From DAIOGN01 sp036745245 (GTDB taxonomy: Bacteria; Zixibacteria; MSB-5A5; JAUVRN01): a DNA stretch of 8,514 nt. The translations under genes and the position numbers were made by a program. The stretch lies in the NCBI GenBank assembly GCA_036745245.1, contig DAIOGN010000132.1, forward strand, positions 1-8,514, read 5' to 3'. This document shows, piece after piece, positions 1 to 6,223 of this stretch (position 1 is its first letter; each line of letters opens with the position of its first letter). The notes under the pieces were generated by a model that was given only the letters and a program-made list of their open reading frames with translations, did no database searches and was not told the DNA's origin.

Positions 1-934
1 TCGTCCGCTCCACCACCGATACGAGCATGATGTTCATGATCACGATCCCGCCGATCACGATGGACAGAAGCGGCAAAGACACCATGATCACCCGGAAGGC
101 GCGGGTGATGTCATTGATGAAGGTGAGGATCGCGTCGGGGGTCATCAGTGTGAAGTCGTCGTCCTGCTCGTAGGGAAGTCGGCGCGCCGTGCGCAGCACC
201 ACGCGCACCTGATCCATCGCCTCCTCCCGCCGCTCGAGGGACACCGCACTCACGATCAGGTTCACCGGATTGCCCGGCTTCTTGTACGCCTTCTGAAACG
301 TCGAGAGCGGGATCGTGACGAATTCGTCCAGATCCTCCCCCAGCATCCCGCCCTTGCGCTCGGCCACGCCGATCACGGTGTACTGGCGCGACCCCATCCA
401 GATGCGCTGGCCCAGCGGGTCGAGGTCGCCAAACAGACGCTCGCGCACGCGGTCGCCGATGAACGCCACCTGCCGCCGCCGGTGGTCGTCCTCCCACGAC
501 AGGTAACGGCCGCGCGCCACGTCGGTGGCCTGCATGTCGAGCACGTTGGGCGTCTGGCCGGTGATCTGCACCCAACGCATCTTGTGGTTGCCGTATTTGA
601 GATGATCGGAGGCGTAGCTTTCGGCGCCCACGGCTTCGCAGTCCTGACAGCCTTCCTCGATGGGTTCGATCAGCCCGCGCGTGAGTTTCTTGCGACGCAG
701 GCGCTCGAGGTACTCGGTCATCGAGATCCCCACGCCGAAGCGCGTCACCATGAAGGTCTTGGGGCCCATCGTGGCCACGGCTTCCTCGATGTCGTTCTGC
801 ATGCCTTCCACTGTGGACACGATGGTGATGACAGACGTTACGCCCATCACCATGCCCACCAGGGTGAGGAAGGAGCGCAGGCGGTTCGCCCAGAGTGCGG
901 CGGCCGCCTCCGACACCAGAGTCAGGAGAACCAT
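1..934 (-). CDS. ABC transporter permease, FtsX/MacB periplasmic-core type, 3' end outside window
   Basis: This is the membrane subunit of a MacB-type ABC exporter, which works with a periplasmic adaptor and a cytoplasmic ATPase. 311 residues are visible. A first membrane helix lies at about 20-42, after a short N-terminal amphipathic stretch. A MacB-like periplasmic core follows at about 45-275, containing RGRYLS (141-146), FGDLDPLGQRI (168-178) and the YTVIGV strand (185-190). A second helix (about 282-305) ends in NIMLVSVVERT, the lead-in to the family's conserved TREIGVRKALGA segment, which falls beyond the left edge. There is no ATPase domain before the first helix, so this is a stand-alone permease and not full-length MacB. 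The ATG start at 934-932 lies 5 bases after the adaptor's stop, with only a weak purine-rich stretch as ribosome site, so translational coupling is likely. A C-x-x-C pair (C96, C99) lies in the periplasmic core. The substrate cannot be told from sequence. Confidence 0.9.
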   Translation of the reverse strand, partial: MVLLTLVSEAAAALWANRLRSFLTLVGMVMGVTSVITIVSTVEGMQNDIEEAVATMGPKTFMVTRFGVGISMTEYLERLRRKKLTRGLIEPIEEGCQDCEAVGAESYASDHLKYGNHKMRWVQITGQTPNVLDMQATDVARGRYLSWEDDHRRRQVAFIGDRVRERLFGDLDPLGQRIWMGSRQYTVIGVAERKGGMLGEDLDEFVTIPLSTFQKAYKKPGNPVNLIVSAVSLERREEAMDQVRVVLRTARRLPYEQDDDFTLMTPDAILTFINDITRAFRVIMVSLPLLSIVIGGIVIMNIMLVSVVERT

Positions 935-939
935 GGCGC

Positions 940-2247
940 TTACTTCGCTTCGTCCGTGGATTCGGCCTGGACCTTGACTTTGTCCTCGTCCTGAAGTTTG
1001 CGCAACGTCTGGAACGAGCCGGAGATCACGGAATCGCCCGAGGCCACACCCGTGAGCGCAACGATGTTTCGGTCGTCGGCGATGCCGGTGGTGATCTCCA
1101 CGAAGTGTGCCGTGCCCTCTTTGCAGAGGAACACGCCGGTCTTCTTCACTTTCTTCGGTTTCCCATGACTCTGCGTGGAGTCGGCCTCTGCCGGTGCCAG
1201 CGAGTCGGTCTCGGCGGCGACCGCGCCTCCGCCCGAATCGGGCGGATCGGGTTTCTTGTTGGGATCGAACTCGCGGGTCACGACGGCCGAGTAGGGAATG
1301 AGCAGGGCGTCGCCTTCTTTGGAGGTGGTGATGTCGACGGTGGCCGACATGCCGGGACGGATCGCGTCATTCGATTCGGCGAACCGTATCTTCACGCGGA
1401 ACGACGTGGTGTAGTTCTCGGTCCCCTGCCCGCTCACGAGGGCGGAGTTGCCGATCTCCACCACGTTGCCGGCAAACGCGGTGTCGCCGAAGGCGTCGAT
1501 GCGGATCTCGGTGGGCTGGTCGAGTTTCACCTTGGCGACCTCGGTTTCATCCACATCCACTTCCACTTCGAAGACGGCCAGGTCGGACACGGTCATGAGG
1601 GTCTTGCCCTGGGTGAACGAGGTCTGTGCCTGCGCGATTTCGCCTACCTCGCAGGCCAGGGAGGTGACTTTGCCCGCCATGGGCGCGGTGATGCGCGTCT
1701 TGCGAAGATTGTCGCGCGCCTTCTCCAGGCCTGCGCGCACCGTGTTGGTTTGCGCCCCCATGGCCTGATAGTCGGCTCGTGACGATTCGAAGGCGTACTG
1801 TGCGTTGGTGAGCGCCGTTTCCGGGGCGAGATTCTGCTCGCGCAGCTTTTGCTGCCGTTCGTACTCGAGCCGGTCGCGCTCGTAGGTGCTACGGGCCGCA
1901 TCGGAGCGCGCCGTGAGTTCTTCCAGCGTGAACTCGGCCTGGGTCACATCGGACATGAGCTGCACGGTGTCGAGCAGGAGCAGCGGCTGCCCGTGCTCCA
2001 CGTAGTCGCCGTCCTTCACGAAGATGCGGATGATCTGGGCGGACACCTGCGAAGTGATGTCGACTTTCGTCTGCGGCTGCACCCGGCCCGACGCGGACAC
2101 GACTTCTGAGATTTCATCGCGGAAGGCCACGTCCACGGTGACTGCGGTGCCATCATCGTCCGAGCCGGAGAAGAAGACGACCGCAACCACGACCACGACG
2201 AGTGTGCCGAGCCCCCAGAAGAGGGTTTTCTTGGAGCGCCATTTCAT
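940..2247 (-). CDS. MacA/HlyD-family periplasmic adaptor (membrane fusion protein) of an ABC exporter
   Basis: The adaptor links an inner-membrane ABC permease to an outer-membrane channel. The 435-residue protein has one N-terminal membrane helix (about 8-27) after a basic MKWRSKK start. The two halves of a lipoyl/barrel-sandwich domain lie at about 62-93 and 184-221, the second starting with TRITAPMAGKV, typical of the family. Between them is an alpha-helical hairpin (about 95-182) rich in E, R, Q and A. A beta-barrel domain follows (about 224-308), with the characteristic IRPGMSATVDI near its end, then a membrane-proximal domain (about 310-430). That last domain is interrupted at about 326-369 by a low-complexity segment rich in D, P, S, G, A and E and ending in lysines. 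The start is ATG at 2247-2245; an AAAGG about 12 bases upstream is a passable ribosome site. The neighbouring permease fixes it as an ABC rather than RND adaptor. No TolC-like gene is in view. Confidence 0.93.
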   Translation of the reverse strand: MKWRSKKTLFWGLGTLVVVVVAVVFFSGSDDDGTAVTVDVAFRDEISEVVSASGRVQPQTKVDITSQVSAQIIRIFVKDGDYVEHGQPLLLLDTVQLMSDVTQAEFTLEELTARSDAARSTYERDRLEYERQQKLREQNLAPETALTNAQYAFESSRADYQAMGAQTNTVRAGLEKARDNLRKTRITAPMAGKVTSLACEVGEIAQAQTSFTQGKTLMTVSDLAVFEVEVDVDETEVAKVKLDQPTEIRIDAFGDTAFAGNVVEIGNSALVSGQGTENYTTSFRVKIRFAESNDAIRPGMSATVDITTSKEGDALLIPYSAVVTREFDPNKKPDPPDSGGGAVAAETDSLAPAEADSTQSHGKPKKVKKTGVFLCKEGTAHFVEITTGIADDRNIVALTGVASGDSVISGSFQTLRKLQDEDKVKVQAESTDEAK

Positions 2248-2363
2248 GGGATACAGGGACCTTTCTCAAAGAGTGGGCCAGGGATTGAGGACGGGTTTTC
2301 TCGTCGCCCCGGATACGCACACCCACACGGGCATACCCTTGCGCATGGCGGGGACGGACGCCC

Positions 2364-2386
2364 TAACCCTGGGCCGCATGCGGTTA
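2364..2386. repeat. Inverted repeat TAACC-N13-GGTTA, overlapping a CCGCATGCGG palindrome
   Basis: TAACC at 2364-2368 is mirrored by GGTTA at 2382-2386. Overlapping it is the perfect 10-base palindrome CCGCATGCGG (2374-2383), and AGACGTCT (2386-2393) is another perfect palindrome directly after. The cluster lies about 120-145 bases upstream of the adaptor start, a plausible place for a regulator-binding site of the exporter operon. No regulator gene is in the window, and short palindromes are common in GC-rich DNA, so the role is inference. Confidence 0.35.
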
Positions 2387-2430
2387 GACGTCTCCGGGCC
2401 GCTTTAGTTGCAGGCTAATTGACTCCTGAC

Positions 2431-2456
2431 GGCGGCAGGGGACACCCCTCTCCGCC
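2431..2456. repeat. Strong hairpin (GGCGG / AGGGG arms) in the divergent region
   Basis: GGCGG (2431-2435) pairs with CCGCC (2452-2456), and AGGGG (2437-2441) pairs with CCCCT (2445-2449) around a 3-base ACA loop. The internal mismatch is one base against two. No T-run follows on either strand, so it does not look like an intrinsic terminator. If the leftward transcript starts to its right, the hairpin would sit in the adaptor's 5' leader; otherwise it may be a protein-binding site. Confidence 0.45.
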
Positions 2457-2568
2457 CTCTGGAGCGCGCGAGCCTGTGGTACAAAACCTATTGCCGATCA
2501 ATCGATTATCACCTGGTCACGACCCGGGATGGCCAGACCGTGCGGAGAGTTGCGCGCCCACAAAGAGC

Positions 2569-2598
2569 TTGACTTGCCGAATGCCCGTCGGATATGAT
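2569..2598 (+). promoter_or_regulatory. Sigma70-like promoter of the lipoprotein operon
   Basis: TTGACT (2569-2574) matches the -35 consensus at 5 of 6 positions. TATGAT (2593-2598) matches the -10 at 5 of 6, with an 18-base spacer. Transcription would start near 2605, leaving a leader of roughly 118 bases before the ATG at 2723. The surrounding AT-rich stretch (about 2592-2625) stands out in this GC-rich window. Consensus strength in this lineage is unknown, so the call rests on the E. coli-type motif. Confidence 0.6.
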
Positions 2599-2624
2599 AA
2601 GCGTCTTATATACGAAGGACTTAA

Positions 2625-2685
2625 CTCTGGGGTGAGAGCAGCCTGCGGGCCCTCGAAAGGGACTGCACGGCTCGAAACGCCGCGG
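2625..2685 (+). promoter_or_regulatory. Hairpin-rich 5' leader of unknown class
   Basis: The predicted leader can form several small stems. CTCT/AGAG (2625-2628 with 2635-2638) is one. CCCT-CGAA-AGGG (2650-2661) sits within an outer GCAG/CTGC pairing (2638-2641 with 2663-2666). CGGC/GCCG (2668-2671 with 2679-2682) closes a 7-base loop. The two last hairpins both present CTCGAAA (2652-2658 and 2671-2677), 19 bases apart. This could be a cis-acting RNA element, but I recognise no riboswitch family and the stems are short. A ribosome site AGGGG (2710-2714) follows outside the structured part. Confidence 0.35.
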
Positions 2686-2722
2686 TCGGGGTAGAGAAGG
2701 GATCGGGTCAGGGGCAGGTACG

Positions 2723-3973
2723 ATGAATCAGATGAAGATCAAGCTCGCATTCGGACTTCTGGCGGCCTCAGGCGTGGTGTCGCTATCGGCATGCACGACT
2801 CCGCCCACCTACACCGAATCGGACAATCACTACATCACTATCAATCCCATTTACCTGGATTCGCTGCCGGGCACCACGAGGGCGCTCCAGACCGCCGGGT
2901 ACTACGACCCGCAGGGATTTGCCGTGCTCGAGGCCACCCAGGCGGAGTATGAAGCGCTTCCGAGGCTCTGGGCCTACCAGTTGTGGGCGCTGTCCACGAA
3001 CGGCGCCGCTATCACCGCCAAGAAGCCGGGGCCGAAGTTTCTCTGGGACCCCGTGCGTCACGAGGCGGTACAGCCGAACGGTTCGGTGATCAGCCCCCGC
3101 AAGTTCAACTTTCAGGCCAACGTATCCGACTACCAGAGGCTGGTGCTCACCATCGAGCCGTATCCCGACTACTTTGTCATTCCGGCCTCGGGCCAGGACA
3201 CCGCGCAGGTCATCTTCATCGACGACGGGGTGATCACCAACGATCCCACGCCCGACCTGGAATTCCTCACGGTGGATCTGAGCACGGCGGGGTCGATCTT
3301 CTCGTTGCGCTTCCCCACAGCGTCACACTTCGACTCCGATTCGGGCACGTTCTTCCTGGCCAACGTCACCGGCGGTACGGGCATTCCCGCCTCGGTGAGC
3401 AACTCGGCCAACTATGGCATCTGGTTCGGACAGCGCGTGATCGGAGGAGGCATTATCCCGTCGCTCACGTTGCCCGCGCTTCCGTCGGGGTGGGTATATG
3501 AAGGCTGGGTCATCCCCCCAAGCCCGAATCCGCAGTTCCCGATTTCGTCCGGCCGATTCACGATGATGGACACGGAAGACGAAAGCGACGACTACTCGGG
3601 GGATTTCAGCAATTCGTTCACCCTGGACGTGCCGGGGGAGGATTTCCTGCAGAATCGGCCCACCACGCAGTGGACGTTTCCCATGAATATGGTGGCGGGC
3701 GGACAGGACACCGGCTGGGCCTTCATCACCGTGGAGCCCAACTACACGCCATTCGCCGGGCTCGACCCGCAGGATCCATCGCCCGACATCGATGCCAGCC
3801 CGTTCTTTTACAGGCTCCTGCAGAGCCCGCTGCCCGACAGCGCCCATGCGCCCACGCTCGATCCCAACGCGCCCGAAGACAATACATTCGTGCTGCAGAA
3901 CATGCATGGAAGCTCTCCCAAGTTCGGACATCCGGGCGCTCCGCGGCTTGAAGTCGAGCTGACCTCCGACTAG
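2723..3973 (+). CDS. Lipoprotein with two tandem RskA-C-like (anti-sigma extracytoplasmic) domains
   Basis: This 416-residue exported protein has a lipoprotein signal: MNQMKIK, a hydrophobic core, then the lipobox LSAC with the lipidated Cys at 24. The mature part appears to hold two copies of one pattern. Copy 1 has YQLWAL (85-90), then F-N-F (128-130), then VLTIEPYPD (141-149). Copy 2 has YEGWVI (259-264), SSGRF (275-279) and FITVEPNY (334-341). The order Y-x-x-W-x-h, S/G-x-F, h-T-h-E-P is the pattern I know from the periplasmic C-terminal domain of RskA-type anti-sigma factors. Here there is no membrane helix and no cytoplasmic sigma-binding part, so it is not a conventional anti-sigma factor. 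ATG at 2723 has AGGGG 8 bases upstream. It is the first gene of the rightward operon, with the next gene 7 bases on. Coding and lipoprotein status are secure; the fold is inference and the function unknown. Confidence 0.88.
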   Translation: MNQMKIKLAFGLLAASGVVSLSACTTPPTYTESDNHYITINPIYLDSLPGTTRALQTAGYYDPQGFAVLEATQAEYEALPRLWAYQLWALSTNGAAITAKKPGPKFLWDPVRHEAVQPNGSVISPRKFNFQANVSDYQRLVLTIEPYPDYFVIPASGQDTAQVIFIDDGVITNDPTPDLEFLTVDLSTAGSIFSLRFPTASHFDSDSGTFFLANVTGGTGIPASVSNSANYGIWFGQRVIGGGIIPSLTLPALPSGWVYEGWVIPPSPNPQFPISSGRFTMMDTEDESDDYSGDFSNSFTLDVPGEDFLQNRPTTQWTFPMNMVAGGQDTGWAFITVEPNYTPFAGLDPQDPSPDIDASPFFYRLLQSPLPDSAHAPTLDPNAPEDNTFVLQNMHGSSPKFGHPGAPRLEVELTSD

Positions 3974-3980
3974 CGGAACT

Positions 3981-5549
3981 GTGGCGCCCTACGGGCCGTA
4001 CACCCGCACGGCGTCACACGGCGGGCTTCGCAAGCGGGTGGTGTGTCATGCGGGGCAGGGCCTTGCCTCGCTCTCTCTCTACCTCTTTCTGGTCTCCTGC
4101 GGCGGCGAATCCGGTTCGCATTACGACCTCGAAAAGAGGTTCTACGAAGCAGAGCAGTCCTGGGACAAAGTTAGGCTCCAGCAGGAATCGGGCGTGGCCA
4201 CGTCCGCCATCGAGTTGCGCGTGCAACTTGAGTCGGTGCTCGAGGAGTTTGCAGCAGCGCGACCCTCCCTTGGACCTGCGGACTCATCCTTGTTCGCGTA
4301 TGCCGCCGGCACCACCCATCACCTGGACGAACTGCTCTCGGCGGAAGGGCAGTGGGACGAGGTGGCGCGGCATCAGGAGCGAGTGGCCACGGATACACTG
4401 TTCCCCCTGGCGGTGAGACATCGGGCGCTGTTCGGCTGGGGCCAGGCACTCGAGCAAAAAGACCAGGTCAGGGAAGCCTGCGAGCTGTATCGCCAGCTCG
4501 TGATGTCGTTTTTCCCGCCCTGGTCAGAAGGCGGCGTGAATACGGATGTGCTCAGCCTGCCCACACGACGCACCCTGCTTGCAGAGAGTGCGTTGCCCGA
4601 ATCGCTTTCGGCGTATCGGGCGTTCGCCGAACGTTACTACGATTCGCTCGCCACGGGGTACCCGCACACGCAGATGGCGTTTCAGGCACTGGGAGAGCTG
4701 GCTCGAATCCAGGGCACGCAGGGCCGCTGGGACGAGGCCCTGGAGACGCTCGGCCGTGCCACCGACACCGCGGGCGGCGTGTTTCCAGCGTACCGGATCG
4801 ACCAGGGAGAAATCCTCGCCGCGCAGAAGCACGACACGGCGGCCGCCCTGCTCGCCTTCTCCGAAGTGGCACGTGACATGCCCGAGTCGCCCTTCCGGGT
4901 GGACGCGGATCTGAAAACCGCCGCGATCCTGTTCCGCCGCGGACGGTACACGCAGGTGCAGACCCTGCTCCAGGAGACCAAGCGGAAGGCCTCCGACGCG
5001 CAGCAGGTGGCACTCGCGGTGGGACCGCTCCTCGCTCGCGCCTTCGCGGCCGAGGGGAATCGCGATCGCGCCCGCGCCGAATTTTCGTTCATCGTCACAA
5101 CGTTTCCGCGCTCCCTGCAGGCCGTCGAGGCTGCCGCCTCGATCGCAATGCTGTACGAAGAACAGAATGACACCGCCACGGCCAGCGCCTGGCGCGTCCG
5201 GGCCGACAGCCTGGCCTACCACCTGGCCAACGATGCGCAGTCGTCGCCGCAGATTGTGGCGGCCGCCATGAACGCACGGGCCTCGCTGGCTGTAGAATCA
5301 GAACACTGGGAAGATGCCGCGTCGCATCTGGCCGCCATCGCGCAGACCTTCGGGCCCGACGTCCCCATGGGCGCCTCGGCCCTGGTGCGGCTGGGCTGGG
5401 TACAGCTTCGCGAGCTCAACGACACTCTGGCCGCGGGGCAGGCGTGGCGCGCGTTTCTGGTGGCCCACCCCGAGCATCCCGACGGAGCGACCTTGAAAGC
5501 CGAAATGAACAAGTGGCCGGAACGATATAGAGAGAACCACCCATCCTAA
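3981..5549 (+). CDS. TPR-repeat lipoprotein of unknown function
   Basis: This protein, up to 522 residues long, is made almost entirely of paired helices of the tetratricopeptide type. It would serve as a protein-binding scaffold on the periplasmic side of a membrane. Repeat-like units lie at about 104-137, 145-176, 229-262 (ALGELA...GRWDEALETL), 269-301, 305-335, 345-377, 380-412, 425-457 and 464-497. A lipobox LVSC (37-40) follows basic RKR (17-19) and a hydrophobic run, so Cys40 is probably lipidated. The start is uncertain. GTG at 3981 gives a long n-region and a poor ribosome site, while GTG at 4038 or 4041 would leave a shorter but still valid signal. Either way the mature protein is the same. 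It is 7 bases after the previous stop and 17 before the next start, firmly within an operon. The repeats resemble BamD/YbgF-style lipoproteins only in general form; no specific partner can be named. Confidence 0.88.
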   Translation: MAPYGPYTRTASHGGLRKRVVCHAGQGLASLSLYLFLVSCGGESGSHYDLEKRFYEAEQSWDKVRLQQESGVATSAIELRVQLESVLEEFAAARPSLGPADSSLFAYAAGTTHHLDELLSAEGQWDEVARHQERVATDTLFPLAVRHRALFGWGQALEQKDQVREACELYRQLVMSFFPPWSEGGVNTDVLSLPTRRTLLAESALPESLSAYRAFAERYYDSLATGYPHTQMAFQALGELARIQGTQGRWDEALETLGRATDTAGGVFPAYRIDQGEILAAQKHDTAAALLAFSEVARDMPESPFRVDADLKTAAILFRRGRYTQVQTLLQETKRKASDAQQVALAVGPLLARAFAAEGNRDRARAEFSFIVTTFPRSLQAVEAAASIAMLYEEQNDTATASAWRVRADSLAYHLANDAQSSPQIVAAAMNARASLAVESEHWEDAASHLAAIAQTFGPDVPMGASALVRLGWVQLRELNDTLAAGQAWRAFLVAHPEHPDGATLKAEMNKWPERYRENHPS

Positions 5550-5566
5550 GTCAGGAGATGTAGAGC

Positions 5567-6157
5567 ATGCGTGCAGCAATGTTTGTCGTCTGTGGGCTTC
5601 TGGCCGGCGCGGCCGTGGCCCAAGCGGACTCGGAAAAGAAGCCGGTGCCGGAGCAGGCCCCGGCCAAGCCGTCCCGGCACGACTCGGTGACCGTGACAGT
5701 GGAGCCGGCGGCCGGCAAGAACCAGGTGCGGCTCGATGTGTTCGTGGTGAACACCGAGCCGGTGGCGGGACTGCCTTTGCCGTTGAAGGTGACCGCGGGC
5801 AACGCGAAGATGAACTTCGACTCGGTGTCCTACGCGGGCGGGCGCGTGGAGTACTTCCAGTTGAAGGCGGCCAACGCCGACACCGCCAATCAGACCCTGC
5901 TTCTGGGGTTGATCGCCGACCTGTCGGGATCCAAGCCTCCGTTGGCCCCGGGTCGCGGCAAGGCGTTCTCCATCTTCTACTCGGGCTCGGCTCCTGTCAC
6001 GGCGGAACAGGTGAAGGTGGAGCCGGTGGTTCTGCCGCCCGCCAACAAGCTCGAGTACAACACGATCGAATCGGATGGCACGGTGGGNNNNNNNNNNGGT
6101 CATCGTGCCGAGGCAGAGCTCGGACACCCGAAGCCCGCTGCGGCCGAACAGAAGTAA
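5567..6157 (+). CDS. Secreted cohesin-like domain protein, interrupted by a scaffold gap
   Basis: This small exported protein has a Sec signal peptide (MRAAMFVVCG then AGAAVA) with likely cleavage after A18 or A20. A charged, Pro-rich linker runs to about 37. One beta-rich domain follows (about 40-158): VRLDVFVVN (54-62), LPLPLKV (69-75), FDSVSYAGGRV (84-94), LLLGLIADL (111-119) and PLAPGRGKAFSIFY (125-138). That order resembles cohesin-like domains in secreted proteins of uncultured FCB-type bacteria, where they are not tied to cellulosomes. Cohesin-like is my reading of the motif order. An AGGAG ribosome site (5553-5557), 9 bases before the ATG, is the best in the window and fixes the start. 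Ten N at 6088-6097 replace residues about 174-177, so the C-terminal frame (ending HPKPAAAEQK) is only assumed. Another gap length would give a different tail. Function unknown; an extracellular or periplasmic binding role is a guess. Confidence 0.78.
   Translation: MRAAMFVVCGLLAGAAVAQADSEKKPVPEQAPAKPSRHDSVTVTVEPAAGKNQVRLDVFVVNTEPVAGLPLPLKVTAGNAKMNFDSVSYAGGRVEYFQLKAANADTANQTLLLGLIADLSGSKPPLAPGRGKAFSIFYSGSAPVTAEQVKVEPVVLPPANKLEYNTIESDGTVXXXXGHRAEAELGHPKPAAAEQK
6088..6097. other. Assembly gap, 10 N
   Basis: There are exactly ten ambiguous bases within the 3' part of the cohesin-like gene. Ten is a common placeholder length for scaffold joins, so the true distance, and even the adjacency of the two sides, is not established. 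This affects the reading frame of the cohesin-like tail and the claim that the antiporter belongs to the upstream operon. Confidence 0.98.
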
Positions 6158-6175
6158 CCACTCAGATCTCGCACT

Positions 6176-6207
6176 CACGGCGGAGCCGAAGGTTGTTCTC
6201 CGCCGTG
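6176..6207 (+). promoter_or_regulatory. 10-bp hairpin between cohesin-like gene and antiporter
   Basis: CACGGCGGAG (6176-6185) pairs perfectly with CTCCGCCGTG (6198-6207) around a 12-base loop. It begins 18 bases after the TAA of the cohesin-like gene and ends 16 bases before the antiporter ATG. No T-run follows, so a standard intrinsic terminator is unlikely. Its position suggests an mRNA processing or stability element, a partial attenuator, or a structure affecting antiporter translation. The only ribosome-site candidate (AGG near 6212) lies just past the stem. Confidence 0.55.
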
Positions 6208-6223
6208 TGAGCCAGGTCCGCGC

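Larger units (their letters stand above)
2248..2722. other. Divergent intergenic region
   Basis: This 475-base gap separates the leftward exporter operon from the rightward lipoprotein operon, so it should hold both promoters. On the right it has a convincing sigma70-like promoter and a hairpin-rich leader. On the left it has two inverted repeats (2364-2386 and 2431-2456). I found no convincing leftward promoter: GATAAT occurs on the minus strand near 2505-2510 but lacks a -35 partner at the right distance. Open frames here have no recognisable protein features, and one crosses the promoter, so I call no gene. No tRNA or known riboswitch class was recognised. Confidence 0.7.

Noticed and set aside
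895..1782. Long plus-strand open frame of 295 codons opposite the adaptor gene
   Set aside because: It is the antisense shadow of a well-supported adaptor protein, and its translation shows no domain.
2625..2685. Resemblance of the leader to a c-di-GMP-I (GEMM) riboswitch
   Set aside because: A GAAA-type loop on a C-rich stem is present, but the conserved runs flanking it in that class (GGGCAAACC and GACGCAAAGCC) are absent.
2666..2685. T-arm-like stem with a TCGAAAC loop suggesting a tRNA
   Set aside because: The loop lacks the TTC start of a T-loop, and no acceptor, D or anticodon arm can be placed around it.
2419..2694. 91-codon plus-strand open frame in the divergent intergenic region
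   Set aside because: It crosses the predicted promoter and leader, has no ribosome site, and its Pro/Arg/Gly-rich composition is that of non-coding GC-rich DNA.
6176..6207. Intrinsic terminator ending the three-gene block
   Set aside because: The stem is strong, but there is no T-run after it, so I list it as a hairpin only.
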